Origin: Bacillus sp. NTK074B
GTDB lineage: Bacteria; Bacillota; Bacilli; Bacillales; Bacillaceae_B
Direction of reading: 5' to 3'
Assembly: GCF_017303375.1 (NCBI RefSeq)
Contig: NZ_JAFKOH010000001.1
Location: forward strand, 310,001-374,000
DNA length: 64,000 nt
In this document: one piece after another, positions 9,182-17,708 of the stretch
How positions within the stretch are numbered: the stretch's first letter is position 1
Layout of the letters: every line of letters starts with the position of its first letter
Position numbers and translations under genes: made by a program
Notes under the pieces: model-generated
Told to the model about the DNA's origin: nothing
What the model saw: only the letters and a program-made list of their open reading frames with translations
The model's database searches: none

Positions 9182-9904
9182 CTATAATATTTTCTCGAGA
9201 AATTCTTTTCCCCTGTCACTTTGGGGATTGGAGAAAAAATCTTTGGGCTCGCCTTCTTCTACAATCCTCCCATCATCCATGAAGAGGATTCTGTCCGCTA
9301 CTTCCCTGGCAAAGCCCATTTCATGGGTCACGATGAGCATGGTCATCCCTGTATGAGCCAGTGACTTCATGACGTCGAGAACCTCTTTCACCATTTCAGG
9401 ATCAAGGGCGGACGTCGGTTCGTCAAATAACATGACTTTCGGCTCCATGGCGAGTGCCCTGGCAATCGCCACACGCTGCTTCTGCCCGCCGGATAAACGG
9501 TTCGGGTATTCGTCACTCTTTTCTTTCAATCCGACTTTTGTCAGAAGATCCGTTCCCAGTTTCTTCGCTTCCGCTTTATTCAGTCCTTTCACTTTCACCG
9601 GAGCGTATATGACATTCTCCAATGCGGTCATATGAGGGAAGAGGTGAAAGTGTTGAAATACCATTCCAACGTCCTGCCTTACTTTGTTGATGTTTTTCCC
9701 CTTTACGTGGGCATTTTCAAAGTATATTGATCCTGATGTCGGATCTTCTAAATGATTCAGGCACCGCAATAAGGTGGACTTCCCTGAACCGGATGGACCG
9801 ATCAAGGCGACCACTTCCCCTTTTTCCACAGAAAAATCAATTCCCTTTAATACATTCAGCTTCCCAAACGATTTAGTGATCATTTCTCCTCTAATCATTT
9901 CCAC
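9182..9904 (-). CDS. artM: Arginine ABC transporter ATP-binding protein
   Basis: The ATPase of a polar amino acid importer, 240 residues. Walker A is GPSGSGKST (about 33-41), followed by the Q-loop [10 protein letters not shown], signature LSGGQKQR, Walker [14 protein letters not shown] and switch His in VTHEMGF. It overlaps artQ by 14 bases, so the two are translationally coupled. An alternative start two codons later (MIRGEM) is possible. The substrate, arginine, is inferred from synteny with B. subtilis artPQM (yqiXYZ) and from the ARG-box-like site upstream of artP. Confidence 0.94.
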   Translation of the reverse strand: MEMIRGEMITKSFGKLNVLKGIDFSVEKGEVVALIGPSGSGKSTLLRCLNHLEDPTSGSIYFENAHVKGKNINKVRQDVGMVFQHFHLFPHMTALENVIYAPVKVKGLNKAEAKKLGTDLLTKVGLKEKSDEYPNRLSGGQKQRVAIARALAMEPKVMLFDEPTSALDPEMVKEVLDVMKSLAHTGMTMLIVTHEMGFAREVADRILFMDDGRIVEEGEPKDFFSNPQSDRGKEFLEKIL

Positions 9905-10550
9905 GCAATCTCCCTTCCAGTACTTTCCCTAGTAGAGTCAGAATCATGACAAGCACATAATAGATCAGCCCGGCGAAAAGAAGAGGTTCAAAGAAGGAAT
10001 ATAAATCACTTCCGACCATATAAGATCTTCTCATCACATCAGCTGCACCAATGACGGTGACGATGGCGGATTCCTTTGTAAGGGTGATGAATTCGTTCAT
10101 TAACGCAGGAAGGATATTTTTAATCGCCTGAGGCAAGATCACATCTTTCATCATCAAACGATAGGGAACTCCAAGAGCCATTGCAGCTTCCTTTTGCCCT
10201 TTATCTACTGCATTGATCCCGGCCCGGATTATTTCTGATATATAAGCAGCCGAATTCAGTGAAAACGCTAGAATGGCGGCTGAGTATGGTTCAATTTGTG
10301 TACCGAACAGCTGTGGCGAACCGTAAAATATGATCATCAGCTGAAGAACGAGAGGTGTTCCCCTGAAGATGGACGTATAAAGGTCGGCAAGCAGAGTCAG
10401 TGGTTTAACGGAACTTATTTTGCATAGGGCCAGAAGGATACCGAATGCAAACCCAAGCACCCCTGATAGTGCGACAATCTTAAGCGTGACCTTCAATCCT
10501 TCCAGAATAAAAGGAATTGAAGGAAGCAATTGTTCAAAATCCAGCGGCAT
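9891..10550 (-). CDS. artQ: Arginine ABC transporter permease
   Basis: A 219-residue inner-membrane permease of the HisM type with about five helices. The EAA loop [22 protein letters not shown] contacts the ATPase. Open frame reaches a TTG at 10565, but ATG at 10550 sits behind GGAGGAG and gives the normal N-terminus MPLDFEQLL. It is separated from artP by a hairpin at 10591-10618 that may lower its expression relative to the binding protein. Confidence 0.94.
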   Translation of the reverse strand: MPLDFEQLLPSIPFILEGLKVTLKIVALSGVLGFAFGILLALCKISSVKPLTLLADLYTSIFRGTPLVLQLMIIFYGSPQLFGTQIEPYSAAILAFSLNSAAYISEIIRAGINAVDKGQKEAAMALGVPYRLMMKDVILPQAIKNILPALMNEFITLTKESAIVTVIGAADVMRRSYMVGSDLYSFFEPLLFAGLIYYVLVMILTLLGKVLEGRLRGND

Positions 10551-10590
10551 GAAAATCTCCTCCAAATATGTGTTGTGCCTTTAATAAGGA

Positions 10591-10618
10591 AGGGCTAACC
10601 GGATTAGAGGTTAGCCCT
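10591..10618 (-). terminator. Intra-operon hairpin between artP and artQ
   Basis: A perfect 10-bp stem AGGGCTAACC / GGTTAGCCCT has an 8-base loop. On the minus strand only TCCTTATT follows, a poor T tract. It is likely a partial terminator or 3'-end stabiliser that raises artP mRNA over artQM. Confidence 0.75.
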
Positions 10619-10626
10619 AAATCAAT

Positions 10627-11403
10627 CTACTGCTCTCCGTTAAACCATTTTTCAGCTAGTTTATCCAATTCTCCTGCGTCTTGAAGCTTCTTCAAGACAT
10701 CATTGAATTCACTTGTAAGCTTGCTGTCCTTAGGAAGGGCAACAGCAGAACCAGTCTCCTCTTCATTTGCATTCATCGTATTCCCTTGAAGTTCATCGTT
10801 CTTATCCAGATAGCCGTTCGCGACCGTATTTTCAATGATAATGGCGTCAAAGCGCCCATTTTGAAGATCTTGAATCAATTCGGGAATTCGATCACGTGTA
10901 TCTACTTTCAACCTGATTGTTTTAGAAAGCTCCTCTGCTGCATCCTGCTGGATGGAGCCAAGCTGAACGCCCACTATTTTCCCGTCGAGATCTTTCTCAC
11001 TCTGTATTCCGCTATCTTTGGTGGAGATGATCATATCCTTGGCAGTATAGTAAATGTCACTGAAGTCAACGTTCTTTTGTCGCTCGGGCGTTGGCGTCAT
11101 GGCAGATAGTACGAAATCCACCTGACCTGTTTTCAAGGCTGAAATCAATCCGCTGAATTCCATGTCCTTGATTTCTATTTCATAGCCCATTTCATCTGCC
11201 AGCATGTTCGCAAGATCGATATCGTATCCGATGATTTTGTCGCTGTTGGCGGTATCTACATATTCAAACGGTTTATAGTCAGCCGACGTCCCCATGATCA
11301 GTTTCTTCGATTCTCCTGACGCAGCCTTCTCTTCCCCTGTACCGCATGCTGCTAGAGTAGTAGAAAGGATTAGTAGTAATGCGAGAGATAATAGCTTTTT
11401 CAT
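10627..11403 (-). CDS. artP: Arginine-binding lipoprotein of ABC transporter
   Basis: A solute-binding protein of the polar amino acid family, 258 residues. The signal peptide ends in the lipobox LAAC (lipidated Cys20), so it is tethered to the outer face of the membrane. Family motifs include GYDIDLANMLADEMG (SBP-bac-3 signature region) and the typical SAMTPTPERQKNVDFSDIYY. It is first gene of artPQM. A promoter and possible ARG box lie at 11468-11497. Arginine specificity is by synteny; related amino acids are possible. Confidence 0.93.
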   Translation of the reverse strand: MKKLLSLALLLILSTTLAACGTGEEKAASGESKKLIMGTSADYKPFEYVDTANSDKIIGYDIDLANMLADEMGYEIEIKDMEFSGLISALKTGQVDFVLSAMTPTPERQKNVDFSDIYYTAKDMIISTKDSGIQSEKDLDGKIVGVQLGSIQQDAAEELSKTIRLKVDTRDRIPELIQDLQNGRFDAIIIENTVANGYLDKNDELQGNTMNANEEETGSAVALPKDSKLTSEFNDVLKKLQDAGELDKLAEKWFNGEQ

Positions 11404-11467
11404 TGTGTTTCCTCCTCAGGTTCTGTGTATAAATATAATATATAATGTATATTAATTACTATATTCG

Positions 11468-11497
11468 TATTGTAACAGAGTTTAATTTTTATGCAAT
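11468..11497 (-). promoter_or_regulatory. artP sigma-A promoter overlapped by an ARG-box-like site
   Basis: On the minus strand, TTGCAT (11491-11496) and TACAAT (11468-11473) are separated by 16 bases. Within this, 11480-11497 reads ATTGCATAAAAATTAAAC, which matches 13 of 18 positions of the Bacillus ARG box I recall (CATGAATAAAAATTCAAG). ArgR bound there would block the promoter. The 5' UTR would be about 60 bases. Confidence 0.5.
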
Positions 11498-11692
11498 AGT
11501 ATTTATAATCATAGATAAATATTTATATTTTCTGAAAAATTAAAGCGCACATTAATAGCATTTTACATAGGGAATTGTTTATAGAGGGATGGATAATATT
11601 CAAATTCTATGCATTGTCAGGCGGATTGAGTTTGAGTTTCACTCTTGGTGTAGCTTCAATTGCGTCTTACCATTTATTGAGAGGGAAAGTAT

Positions 11693-11830
11693 ATGGATTG
11701 GATAGAGGAGGCATTATTAAGGGACTTGTTGTTCAGGAAACACCTAATTGATATTTCAAGTGGCCAAATCCTGACTTCCTATCTGATGGTGATTGCGTCA
11801 TTTCAGGGGGGATTGCTTCATTTTATTTAA
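11693..11830 (+). CDS. Doubtful 45-residue ORF
   Basis: ATG at 11693 follows GAGAGGGA at good spacing and reads MDWIEEALLRDLLFRKHL, then a more hydrophobic tail, ending at TAA 11828-11830. No family is recognised. Its last third runs into the ATTGCGTCA repeat array, which argues against coding. It could be a remnant or chance. Confidence 0.2.
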   Translation: MDWIEEALLRDLLFRKHLIDISSGQILTSYLMVIASFQGGLLHFI

Positions 11831-11885
11831 TGAATGCGTCATTTATAAAGTTATTGCGTCATTTTCATAAGGAATTGCGTCATTT
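11792..11885. repeat. Phased array of five ATTGCGTCATTT-type motifs
   Basis: Motif starts are 11792, 11812, 11833, 11853 and 11874: ATTGCGTCATTT, ATTGCTTCATTT, AATGCGTCATTT, ATTGCGTCATTT, ATTGCGTCATTT. Spacing is 20, 21, 20, 21 bases, close to two helical turns, while the 8-9 bases between cores vary. A related ATTGCGTCT occurs alone at 11659. Confidence 0.85.
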
Positions 11886-11932
11886 AGTAAAAAAAAGAAA
11901 TTACACTCAATCCCCCTTCTCAAAATAAGAAA

Positions 11933-11973
11933 CCCGTCAAGCTTCTCACTGGACCTTCGAGAAACCTGACGGG
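11933..11973 (-). terminator. brxB terminator
   Basis: CCCGTCA pairs with TGACGGG, with an inner TTCTC/GAGAA helix. In minus-strand sense TTTCTTATTTT follows. It is 14 bases past the brxB stop. Confidence 0.85.
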
Positions 11974-11987
11974 CTATTTCAACTTCC

Positions 11988-12425
11988 TTATACTTCTTCA
12001 CAATACTGATCGAAATAGGATTGAAGTTTATTCACAACGGACATTGGGTCATGCCCTTCAATCTCGTGTCTTTCGACCATCGTTAACAGCTTTCCGTCTT
12101 TAAGCAGGGCGAAAGACGGTGAGGAAGGCGGGTAACCTGTAAAGTAGCTGCGTGCTTTCGCAGTCGCTTCTTTATCCTGACCTGCAAAGACCGTTACTAA
12201 TTGATCCGGTCTCTTATCGAAGTGAATGGAATGGGCAGCTGCCGGACGGGCGATTCCACCTGCACAACCACAGACGGAGTTAATCATCACGAGGGTTGTA
12301 CCTTCCTTAGAGAATGCTTGATCCACTTCTTCTTCTGTAGTCAGTTGCGTATAACCTGCCGTCTCGATTTCCTGACGGGCCTGACGGACTACGTCGTTCA
12401 TTAACAAATTGAAATCTATATCCAT
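11988..12425 (-). CDS. brxB: Bacilliredoxin BrxA/BrxB family
   Basis: A thioredoxin-fold protein of 145 residues with the Cys-Gly-Cys motif (C52, C54 in SVCGCAGG). It removes bacillithiol from S-bacillithiolated proteins after oxidative or hypochlorite stress in the cytosol. Its place after artPQM and before the bkd region matches B. subtilis yqiW. The frame opens at 12461, but ATG at 12425 follows AAAGGAG and gives the family N-terminus [10 protein letters not shown]. It is monocistronic with its own promoter and terminator. Confidence 0.94.
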   Translation of the reverse strand: MDIDFNLLMNDVVRQARQEIETAGYTQLTTEEEVDQAFSKEGTTLVMINSVCGCAGGIARPAAAHSIHFDKRPDQLVTVFAGQDKEATAKARSYFTGYPPSSPSFALLKDGKLLTMVERHEIEGHDPMSVVNKLQSYFDQYCEEV

Positions 12426-12494
12426 GCTAAACTCTCCTTTAATCACTGACTTGATCATCATTCCACTAAAAACGAAGGGATTTGATATACCCTT

Positions 12495-12524
12495 ATCATA
12501 ACAATTTCAAACCATATCTTTCAA
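12495..12524 (-). promoter_or_regulatory. Probable brxB sigma-A promoter
   Basis: On the minus strand TTGAAA (12519-12524) and TATGAT (12495-12500) are 18 bases apart. This gives a leader of about 60 bases before the brxB ATG at 12425. No terminator separates it from meaB upstream. Confidence 0.55.
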
Positions 12525-12530
12525 ATAAAA

Positions 12531-13580
12531 TTAACTATTCCCATCCTGTATGGCAGCTTTGTATTGTTTTAACAGTCTTTCTACCGCTTGTGAAGTTGTA
12601 AAATCCCCCTTTTTCACCCTATCTTCCATGGCGGGAAGTGATGACTTGATGCTATTCTGAAAGAAAAAGTCTGAGAGGATTCTTTCTTTCAGCATGGTAT
12701 GGAACCATTCCTGTCTTTGTTCAAGCCTTCTTTCTTCAAATACACCCTGTTCTTTTGTCTGCTTTTCAAACTGACGGATGAGATCCCAAAGCTCGGTCAA
12801 CCCTTCATTCTTCAAGGCTGAACAGGTATAGGCCTTTGAACTCCAGCCTTTCGTTGCAGGAATCAGGAAGTGAAGGATCTGATTGAGTTCCCTCTTCGTT
12901 TTCTCGGCGAGAGGTTTATTTTCCCCGTCGGCTTTATTCACAAGTAAAGCATCGGCAAGCTCCATGATTCCTTTTTTCATTCCTTGAAGCTCATCACCGG
13001 CACCGGTTATGACGAGTAGTAAGAAGAAATCCACCATCTGCCTCACCATCACTTCACTTTGCCCTACTCCCACGGTTTCAATGATGATGAGATCGTACCC
13101 GGCTGCTTCACATAATAAGAGGGTTTCATTGGTCTTTCGATGAACACCCCCCAATGTACCTGCAGTAGGGGATGGCCTGACATAGGCAAGGGGATTTTTC
13201 GATAGCCGCTCCATTCTGGTTTTATCTCCCAATATGCTCCCTCCTGAAATGGAGGAGCTTGGGTCGATGGCAAGAACGGCAACACGTAAACCTTCGTTAC
13301 ATAACATCTCACCGAATTGTTCGATGAATGTACTTTTCCCTGCTCCCGGTACACCCGTTATGCCGATCCGGAAACTTTTACCTGTATGGGGCAGTAATTC
13401 CTGCAGAAGTTCCTGTCCCAATGCATAATGCTGCTCTGCATTGCTCTCGATCAACGTGATGGCCTTCGCTAAATGGCTCCGGTCCCCATTCAGGATACCG
13501 GTTTTCAATTCTGTTACTGAAACGGGGTCTTTCTTCCTTTTCACAAACCGCTTCTTTCGACCAGACTGTTGCTCTGTCAT
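12531..13580 (-). CDS. meaB: Methylmalonyl-CoA mutase-associated GTPase MeaB
   Basis: A G3E-family GTPase chaperone, 349 residues, that gates delivery of adenosylcobalamin to the mutase and protects the enzyme from inactivation. Walker A is GVPGAGKS (76-83); LAIDPSSSISGGSILGDKTRM is the switch region and VNKADG the base-specificity motif. Its start overlaps the mutB stop by one base (TAATG), so it is translationally coupled. It was formerly called ArgK. Confidence 0.95.
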   Translation of the reverse strand: MTEQQSGRKKRFVKRKKDPVSVTELKTGILNGDRSHLAKAITLIESNAEQHYALGQELLQELLPHTGKSFRIGITGVPGAGKSTFIEQFGEMLCNEGLRVAVLAIDPSSSISGGSILGDKTRMERLSKNPLAYVRPSPTAGTLGGVHRKTNETLLLCEAAGYDLIIIETVGVGQSEVMVRQMVDFFLLLVITGAGDELQGMKKGIMELADALLVNKADGENKPLAEKTKRELNQILHFLIPATKGWSSKAYTCSALKNEGLTELWDLIRQFEKQTKEQGVFEERRLEQRQEWFHTMLKERILSDFFFQNSIKSSLPAMEDRVKKGDFTTSQAVERLLKQYKAAIQDGNS

Positions 13581-15742
13581 TATTCAGCCACTTCCTCATA
13601 TCCCAGCACTTCATAAATTTCTTTGATCACCTTCTGTGCAGCAACGGGAATGATCGTGCCAGGACCAAAGACGGCCGATGCCCCATTACTTAAAAGGAAC
13701 TCATAATCCTTCGCAGGTATTACCCCGCCGATGACGACAAGGATGTCTTCCCTGCCAAGCTTCTTCAATTCTGCCACTAATTGAGGAAGAAGTGTTTTAT
13801 GTCCGGCAGCAAGTGAGCTGACACCGATGACATGTACATCATTTTCAACTGCCTGAAGGGCCGTTTCCTCAGGAGTTTGGAACAACGGACCGATATCTAC
13901 ATCAAATCCGAGATCGGCGAAGGCTGTGCTGATTACTTTCGCCCCTCTGTCATGCCCGTCCTGGCCCATCTTCGCAATGAGAATGCGGGGTCTCCTTCCT
14001 TCATTCTCCAAAAATTCTTCTGTCATCTCTTTCACAGTGTTGATTTCCTGTTCATTTGAGAAATTGGAACTGTACACCCCGCTTATGCTCCGGATCGTTG
14101 CTTTGTGCCTTCCAGAGACTTTTTCGATTGAATCCGAAATTTCTCCTAATGTTGCCCGCGCTCTTGCTGCTTCAACGGCTTTTTCAAGAAGATTCCCTTC
14201 TCCTGTTTCTGCGGCATGAGTTAATGCGTGAAGGGTTTCAATGACTCTCTCTTCATTTCGCTCTTCTTTCAGTCTTTGAATCCGGTCAATTTGTTTTTGT
14301 CTGACAACCGTATTATCAATGTCAAGCGTTTCAATCGGATCTTCCTTCTCGAGGCGATATTTATTCACCCCGATGATGGACTCATCTCCTGAATCGATCA
14401 TCGCCTGTCTTCTTGCAGCCGCTTCTTCGATTCGCATCTTAGGTAATCCGGTCTCGATCGCCTTGGTCATGCCACCGAGCTCTTCGATTTCTTCAATATG
14501 CTCCCACGCTTTTTCCATCAGCTGATGAGTTAAGGTCTCTACGTAATGTGAACCTGCCCAAGGATCGATCACTTTCGTAATACCGGTCTCTTCTTGTAGA
14601 AACAGTTGTGTATTACGGGCGATCCTGGCCGAAAAATCTGTTGGCAGCGCAATCGCTTCGTCGAGTGCATTGGTGTGAAGGGATTGCGTATGCCCCATGG
14701 CCGCTGCGTGTGCCTCAAGTAACGTACGAACGACGTTATTATAAGGATCCTGTTCCGTTAAACTCCACCCGGATGTTTGGGAGTGGGTCCTTAGCGCCAT
14801 CGATTTAGGATTCTGAGGATTGAACGTCTTCATCATCTTCGCCCAAATTCTCCGTGCCGCTCTCATTTTGGCCACTTCCATGAAATAATTCATCCCGATT
14901 GCCCAGAAAAATGAGAGTCTGGGAGCGAAGGAATCGATATCAATTCCCGCCTTCAATCCGGTCCGGACGTATTCAAGTCCATCCGCCAGTGTGTACGCAA
15001 GTTCAATGTCGGCTGGTGCACCCGCCTCCTGCATGTGATACCCTGAAATACTGATGCTATTGAACTTTGGCATATGCTTGGATGTGTACTCAAAGATATC
15101 AGCAATGATCTTCATAGACGTTTCAGGTGGATAAATATATGTGTTCCGTACCATGTATTCTTTCAAAATATCATTTTGGATCGTACCGGACAGTTTATCC
15201 TGGGAAACACCCTGCTCTTCCGCCGTCACGATATAAAACGCGAGGATCGGCAGCACTGCACCGTTCATCGTCATGGAAACAGACATTTGGTCAAGGGGAA
15301 TTCCGTCAAACAGAATCTTCATATCCAGTATCGAATCAATAGCTACCCCCGCTTTCCCTACATCTCCTACAACCCTTGGATGATCCGAATCATAGCCGCG
15401 ATGAGTGGCCAGGTCGAACGCCACCGACAACCCTTTCTGCCCCATGCTTAAGTTTCTGCGATAAAAAGCATTGCTCTCTTCAGCCGTTGAAAATCCTGCA
15501 TATTGCCTGACCGTCCAAGGACGGTTAACATACATCGTAGGGTACGGCCCCCTTGTGTATGGAGCAAGGCCTGGAAGGTCGCCTCCATGAGAGATATCCT
15601 TTGTGTCTTCCCCTGAATAAAGTGGTTTTATAGAGATTTTTTCGTTCGTTTCATAGTTTTGGTCCGAAGAGGGGACCCTACTCGTTGTTCCCTCATTTGC
15701 ATATGGGTTGATTTGCTGCCAATCAGGCTTTTTCACTGTCAT
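13580..15742 (-). CDS. mutB: Methylmalonyl-CoA mutase large (catalytic) subunit
   Basis: It isomerises methylmalonyl-CoA to succinyl-CoA using adenosylcobalamin. The 720 residues comprise a TIM-barrel substrate domain (about 40-560, with TRGPYPTMY and [19 protein letters not shown]) and a C-terminal B12-binding domain with the His ligand motif DGHDRG inside [14 protein letters not shown]. The start overlaps mutA by 20 bases. With mutA it forms the alpha-beta heterodimer. B. subtilis 168 lacks these genes, but many other Bacillaceae carry them between brxB and the bkd region. Confidence 0.97.
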   Translation of the reverse strand: MTVKKPDWQQINPYANEGTTSRVPSSDQNYETNEKISIKPLYSGEDTKDISHGGDLPGLAPYTRGPYPTMYVNRPWTVRQYAGFSTAEESNAFYRRNLSMGQKGLSVAFDLATHRGYDSDHPRVVGDVGKAGVAIDSILDMKILFDGIPLDQMSVSMTMNGAVLPILAFYIVTAEEQGVSQDKLSGTIQNDILKEYMVRNTYIYPPETSMKIIADIFEYTSKHMPKFNSISISGYHMQEAGAPADIELAYTLADGLEYVRTGLKAGIDIDSFAPRLSFFWAIGMNYFMEVAKMRAARRIWAKMMKTFNPQNPKSMALRTHSQTSGWSLTEQDPYNNVVRTLLEAHAAAMGHTQSLHTNALDEAIALPTDFSARIARNTQLFLQEETGITKVIDPWAGSHYVETLTHQLMEKAWEHIEEIEELGGMTKAIETGLPKMRIEEAAARRQAMIDSGDESIIGVNKYRLEKEDPIETLDIDNTVVRQKQIDRIQRLKEERNEERVIETLHALTHAAETGEGNLLEKAVEAARARATLGEISDSIEKVSGRHKATIRSISGVYSSNFSNEQEINTVKEMTEEFLENEGRRPRILIAKMGQDGHDRGAKVISTAFADLGFDVDIGPLFQTPEETALQAVENDVHVIGVSSLAAGHKTLLPQLVAELKKLGREDILVVIGGVIPAKDYEFLLSNGASAVFGPGTIIPVAAQKVIKEIYEVLGYEEVAE

Positions 15743-17519
15743 TTCCCTCCTCCCAGATCGTTAAAAGCTCATCCATTTTTTTAAGTATGTTCTGTTTATT
15801 ATAGATGGACCCGTTCAATCCCATACGTTCCCACTTGCTTCTCTTTTCATCAGGTATTTTCCCTGCAATGTCAATCACGATGTCTCCATCTATTTGATGG
15901 ATCGATTCAACGATCATTGATAATTGATCAAGATATTCCTCATCTTTCCCACACACTACATAGTACGGATACCGGGTATCTTCTATAAAATGAAGGAGAT
16001 CTTCCTTTGACATGCTTGCTTGACTTTGATGTGCATGAATGCCCCCCGTGGCTAAAAAGCCTTTTACAAAGTCTGCACGGGGCTTATGGGTCTTCAACTC
16101 TCCCAAACCAATTAGACCAGCCACCGGTTTCCTTGTGAGCTTCTGTGCCCGACTCCTTAAATCTTCAAAAGGAAGGGACAACCGTTCTTCAGAAGTCGAC
16201 TGTGTATCAGGCAGGTTTTCTTCCAGGTTTGCATAGATATTCGTCCCGATCATAGAATTCTTTCGAGTGGCCAAGTCAATAATCCGGGTTTCTCTCACTC
16301 TAGTAATTTGACTTTCAATAAAACCATCTTTCAGGGAGACAAGCATTCCCCCTTTTTCATCAATGCGTTGAAATTCCTTCCACGCTACCTTGCCTACCTC
16401 TTCTGAGAGCCATTCCACATAGTAAGAACCGCCTCCCGGATCGATGACTTTATCCAGATGGGCTTCTTCTCCGAGGATGAGTTGAGTATTTCTTGCGATC
16501 CTTTCAGAAAATGGATTTACATTTCCACTCACTTCATTGAATGGAGCAACAACCAAATAATCAACGCCTGCAAGAATGGCAGAAAAAGCTTCTCCACCAC
16601 CGCGAAGCATATTCACATATGAATCTAAAGTAGATTTATTAAATCGGGACGTTTCTGCACTGATGCTGATAGTACGGGAAATCACGTCTTTCTCCATCCC
16701 ATAAGAAGACAAGACCTCTTGCCACAATTTCTTGAAAGCCCTGATTTTCGCTATTTCCATAAAGAAATGACTGCCTACTGCAAAGTGAAAATGCATCTTT
16801 TCGGCTGCTTTCTCAAGGGTCCAGCCTTTTTCGGAAAGTGCCTCGATATAAGCAACACCCTCACTCAGTGAATAGGCCAACTCCTGGGTGGCACTTGCTC
16901 CTTTGTTATGATAAGGTGCAGAGTTGACGATTATGGTCTTTACTTCAGGAAAGAGCTTATCAGCCCCTTCCACACTCTTCATCCATTCTTCTAATCTATC
17001 TTCATCCGACCATTCCTCTTCTGAGAGAGGATCGAATCCAACGATTCCATTCATTCCCTTCCATTCAGGTACCTCCTCCATTGCAAGGATGGATAACGAT
17101 GTCTTTTTATCAATTGAGAAGATCGGAGTATCGAATCCTATCATTTCTTTCAAGAATGGAAAAAGATGCTCTTCATGCTGCAGATCCCCAATGGAAAAGG
17201 AAAGACAGTTCTGTCCACGTGATAACGCATCCTGCACAGCTGTTGTCAGTTCTTTCCACGAATCCCTTTTGATGGACTGAGCGATATACCATTTAGAAGC
17301 ACGCTCATACTTCCCTTCTATATTTGGAATATAATCCTTCACTCTATCCCGATGAGGGACGTCTACTTCTGTAAATAACGGCTTAAGATCAATATTCTCA
17401 TATGTGCTTGTATGTAACGTACTTATTCCCTTCCCCTTTAACGCCTTTTCAGCTGCTTCCTGCCACTCTGTAAGCGTACGGTGACTGAATGATTGATCTT
17501 TCATATCACTAAGCTTCAT
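15723..17519 (-). CDS. mutA: Methylmalonyl-CoA mutase small subunit
   Basis: The non-catalytic partner of MutB, 598 residues, with the same barrel fold followed by a degenerate cobalamin-like domain. The DxHxxG cobalamin His motif of MutB is absent, as expected for the small subunit. [15 protein letters not shown] and RNTQLIL are recognisable mutase motifs. The frame opens at 17543, but ATG at 17519 is preceded by GAGGGG and I use it. It is first gene of mutA-mutB-meaB. A palindromic operator-like site lies about 80 bases upstream. Confidence 0.93.
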   Translation of the reverse strand: MKLSDMKDQSFSHRTLTEWQEAAEKALKGKGISTLHTSTYENIDLKPLFTEVDVPHRDRVKDYIPNIEGKYERASKWYIAQSIKRDSWKELTTAVQDALSRGQNCLSFSIGDLQHEEHLFPFLKEMIGFDTPIFSIDKKTSLSILAMEEVPEWKGMNGIVGFDPLSEEEWSDEDRLEEWMKSVEGADKLFPEVKTIIVNSAPYHNKGASATQELAYSLSEGVAYIEALSEKGWTLEKAAEKMHFHFAVGSHFFMEIAKIRAFKKLWQEVLSSYGMEKDVISRTISISAETSRFNKSTLDSYVNMLRGGGEAFSAILAGVDYLVVAPFNEVSGNVNPFSERIARNTQLILGEEAHLDKVIDPGGGSYYVEWLSEEVGKVAWKEFQRIDEKGGMLVSLKDGFIESQITRVRETRIIDLATRKNSMIGTNIYANLEENLPDTQSTSEERLSLPFEDLRSRAQKLTRKPVAGLIGLGELKTHKPRADFVKGFLATGGIHAHQSQASMSKEDLLHFIEDTRYPYYVVCGKDEEYLDQLSMIVESIHQIDGDIVIDIAGKIPDEKRSKWERMGLNGSIYNKQNILKKMDELLTIWEEGNDSEKA

Positions 17520-17598
17520 ATATACCCCTCTTCCATACTGCAATTTTGTAATCGTTTACATTATTCCTGGAAAAAGTCCCCCAAATTTTCTAAATGTT

Positions 17599-17621
17599 TA
17601 TACTAATACTATTTTAGTATA
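17599..17621. promoter_or_regulatory. Operator-like palindrome upstream of mutA
   Basis: TATACTAA (17599-17606), a 7-base spacer, then TTAGTATA (17614-17621): a perfect 8-bp inverted repeat, 80 bases before the mutA start. It has the size of a repressor site, and its arms resemble -10 sequences. The regulator is unknown. Confidence 0.5.
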
Positions 17622-17670
17622 TAAAAAAAAACGCCTTTCTTCAATCTCTCAGGAAAATGAGTGTAAAAAA

Positions 17671-17701
17671 GAAGAAGAGCTGAACGTTCCAACTCTTCTT
17701 C
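17671..17701 (-). terminator. bpr terminator
   Basis: GAAGAAGAG pairs with CTCTTCTTC; the loop itself contains AACGTT. TTTTTTA follows on the minus strand. It begins 8 bases after the bpr stop. Confidence 0.9.
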
Positions 17702-17708
17702 CATGATC

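Larger units (their letters stand above)
11404..11987. other. 584-bp intergenic region between artP and brxB
   Basis: It holds the artP promoter, a doubtful small ORF (11693-11830), a phased repeat array (11792-11885) and the brxB terminator (11933-11973). A second open frame on the plus strand, about 11577-11750, has no ribosome binding site and I do not call it. Confidence 0.7.

Noticed and set aside
11577-11750. Plus-strand open frame with a hydrophobic segment between artP and brxB
   Set aside because: Only a TTG start without a ribosome binding site, no recognisable family; it may be a decayed fragment, but there is not enough to call it.
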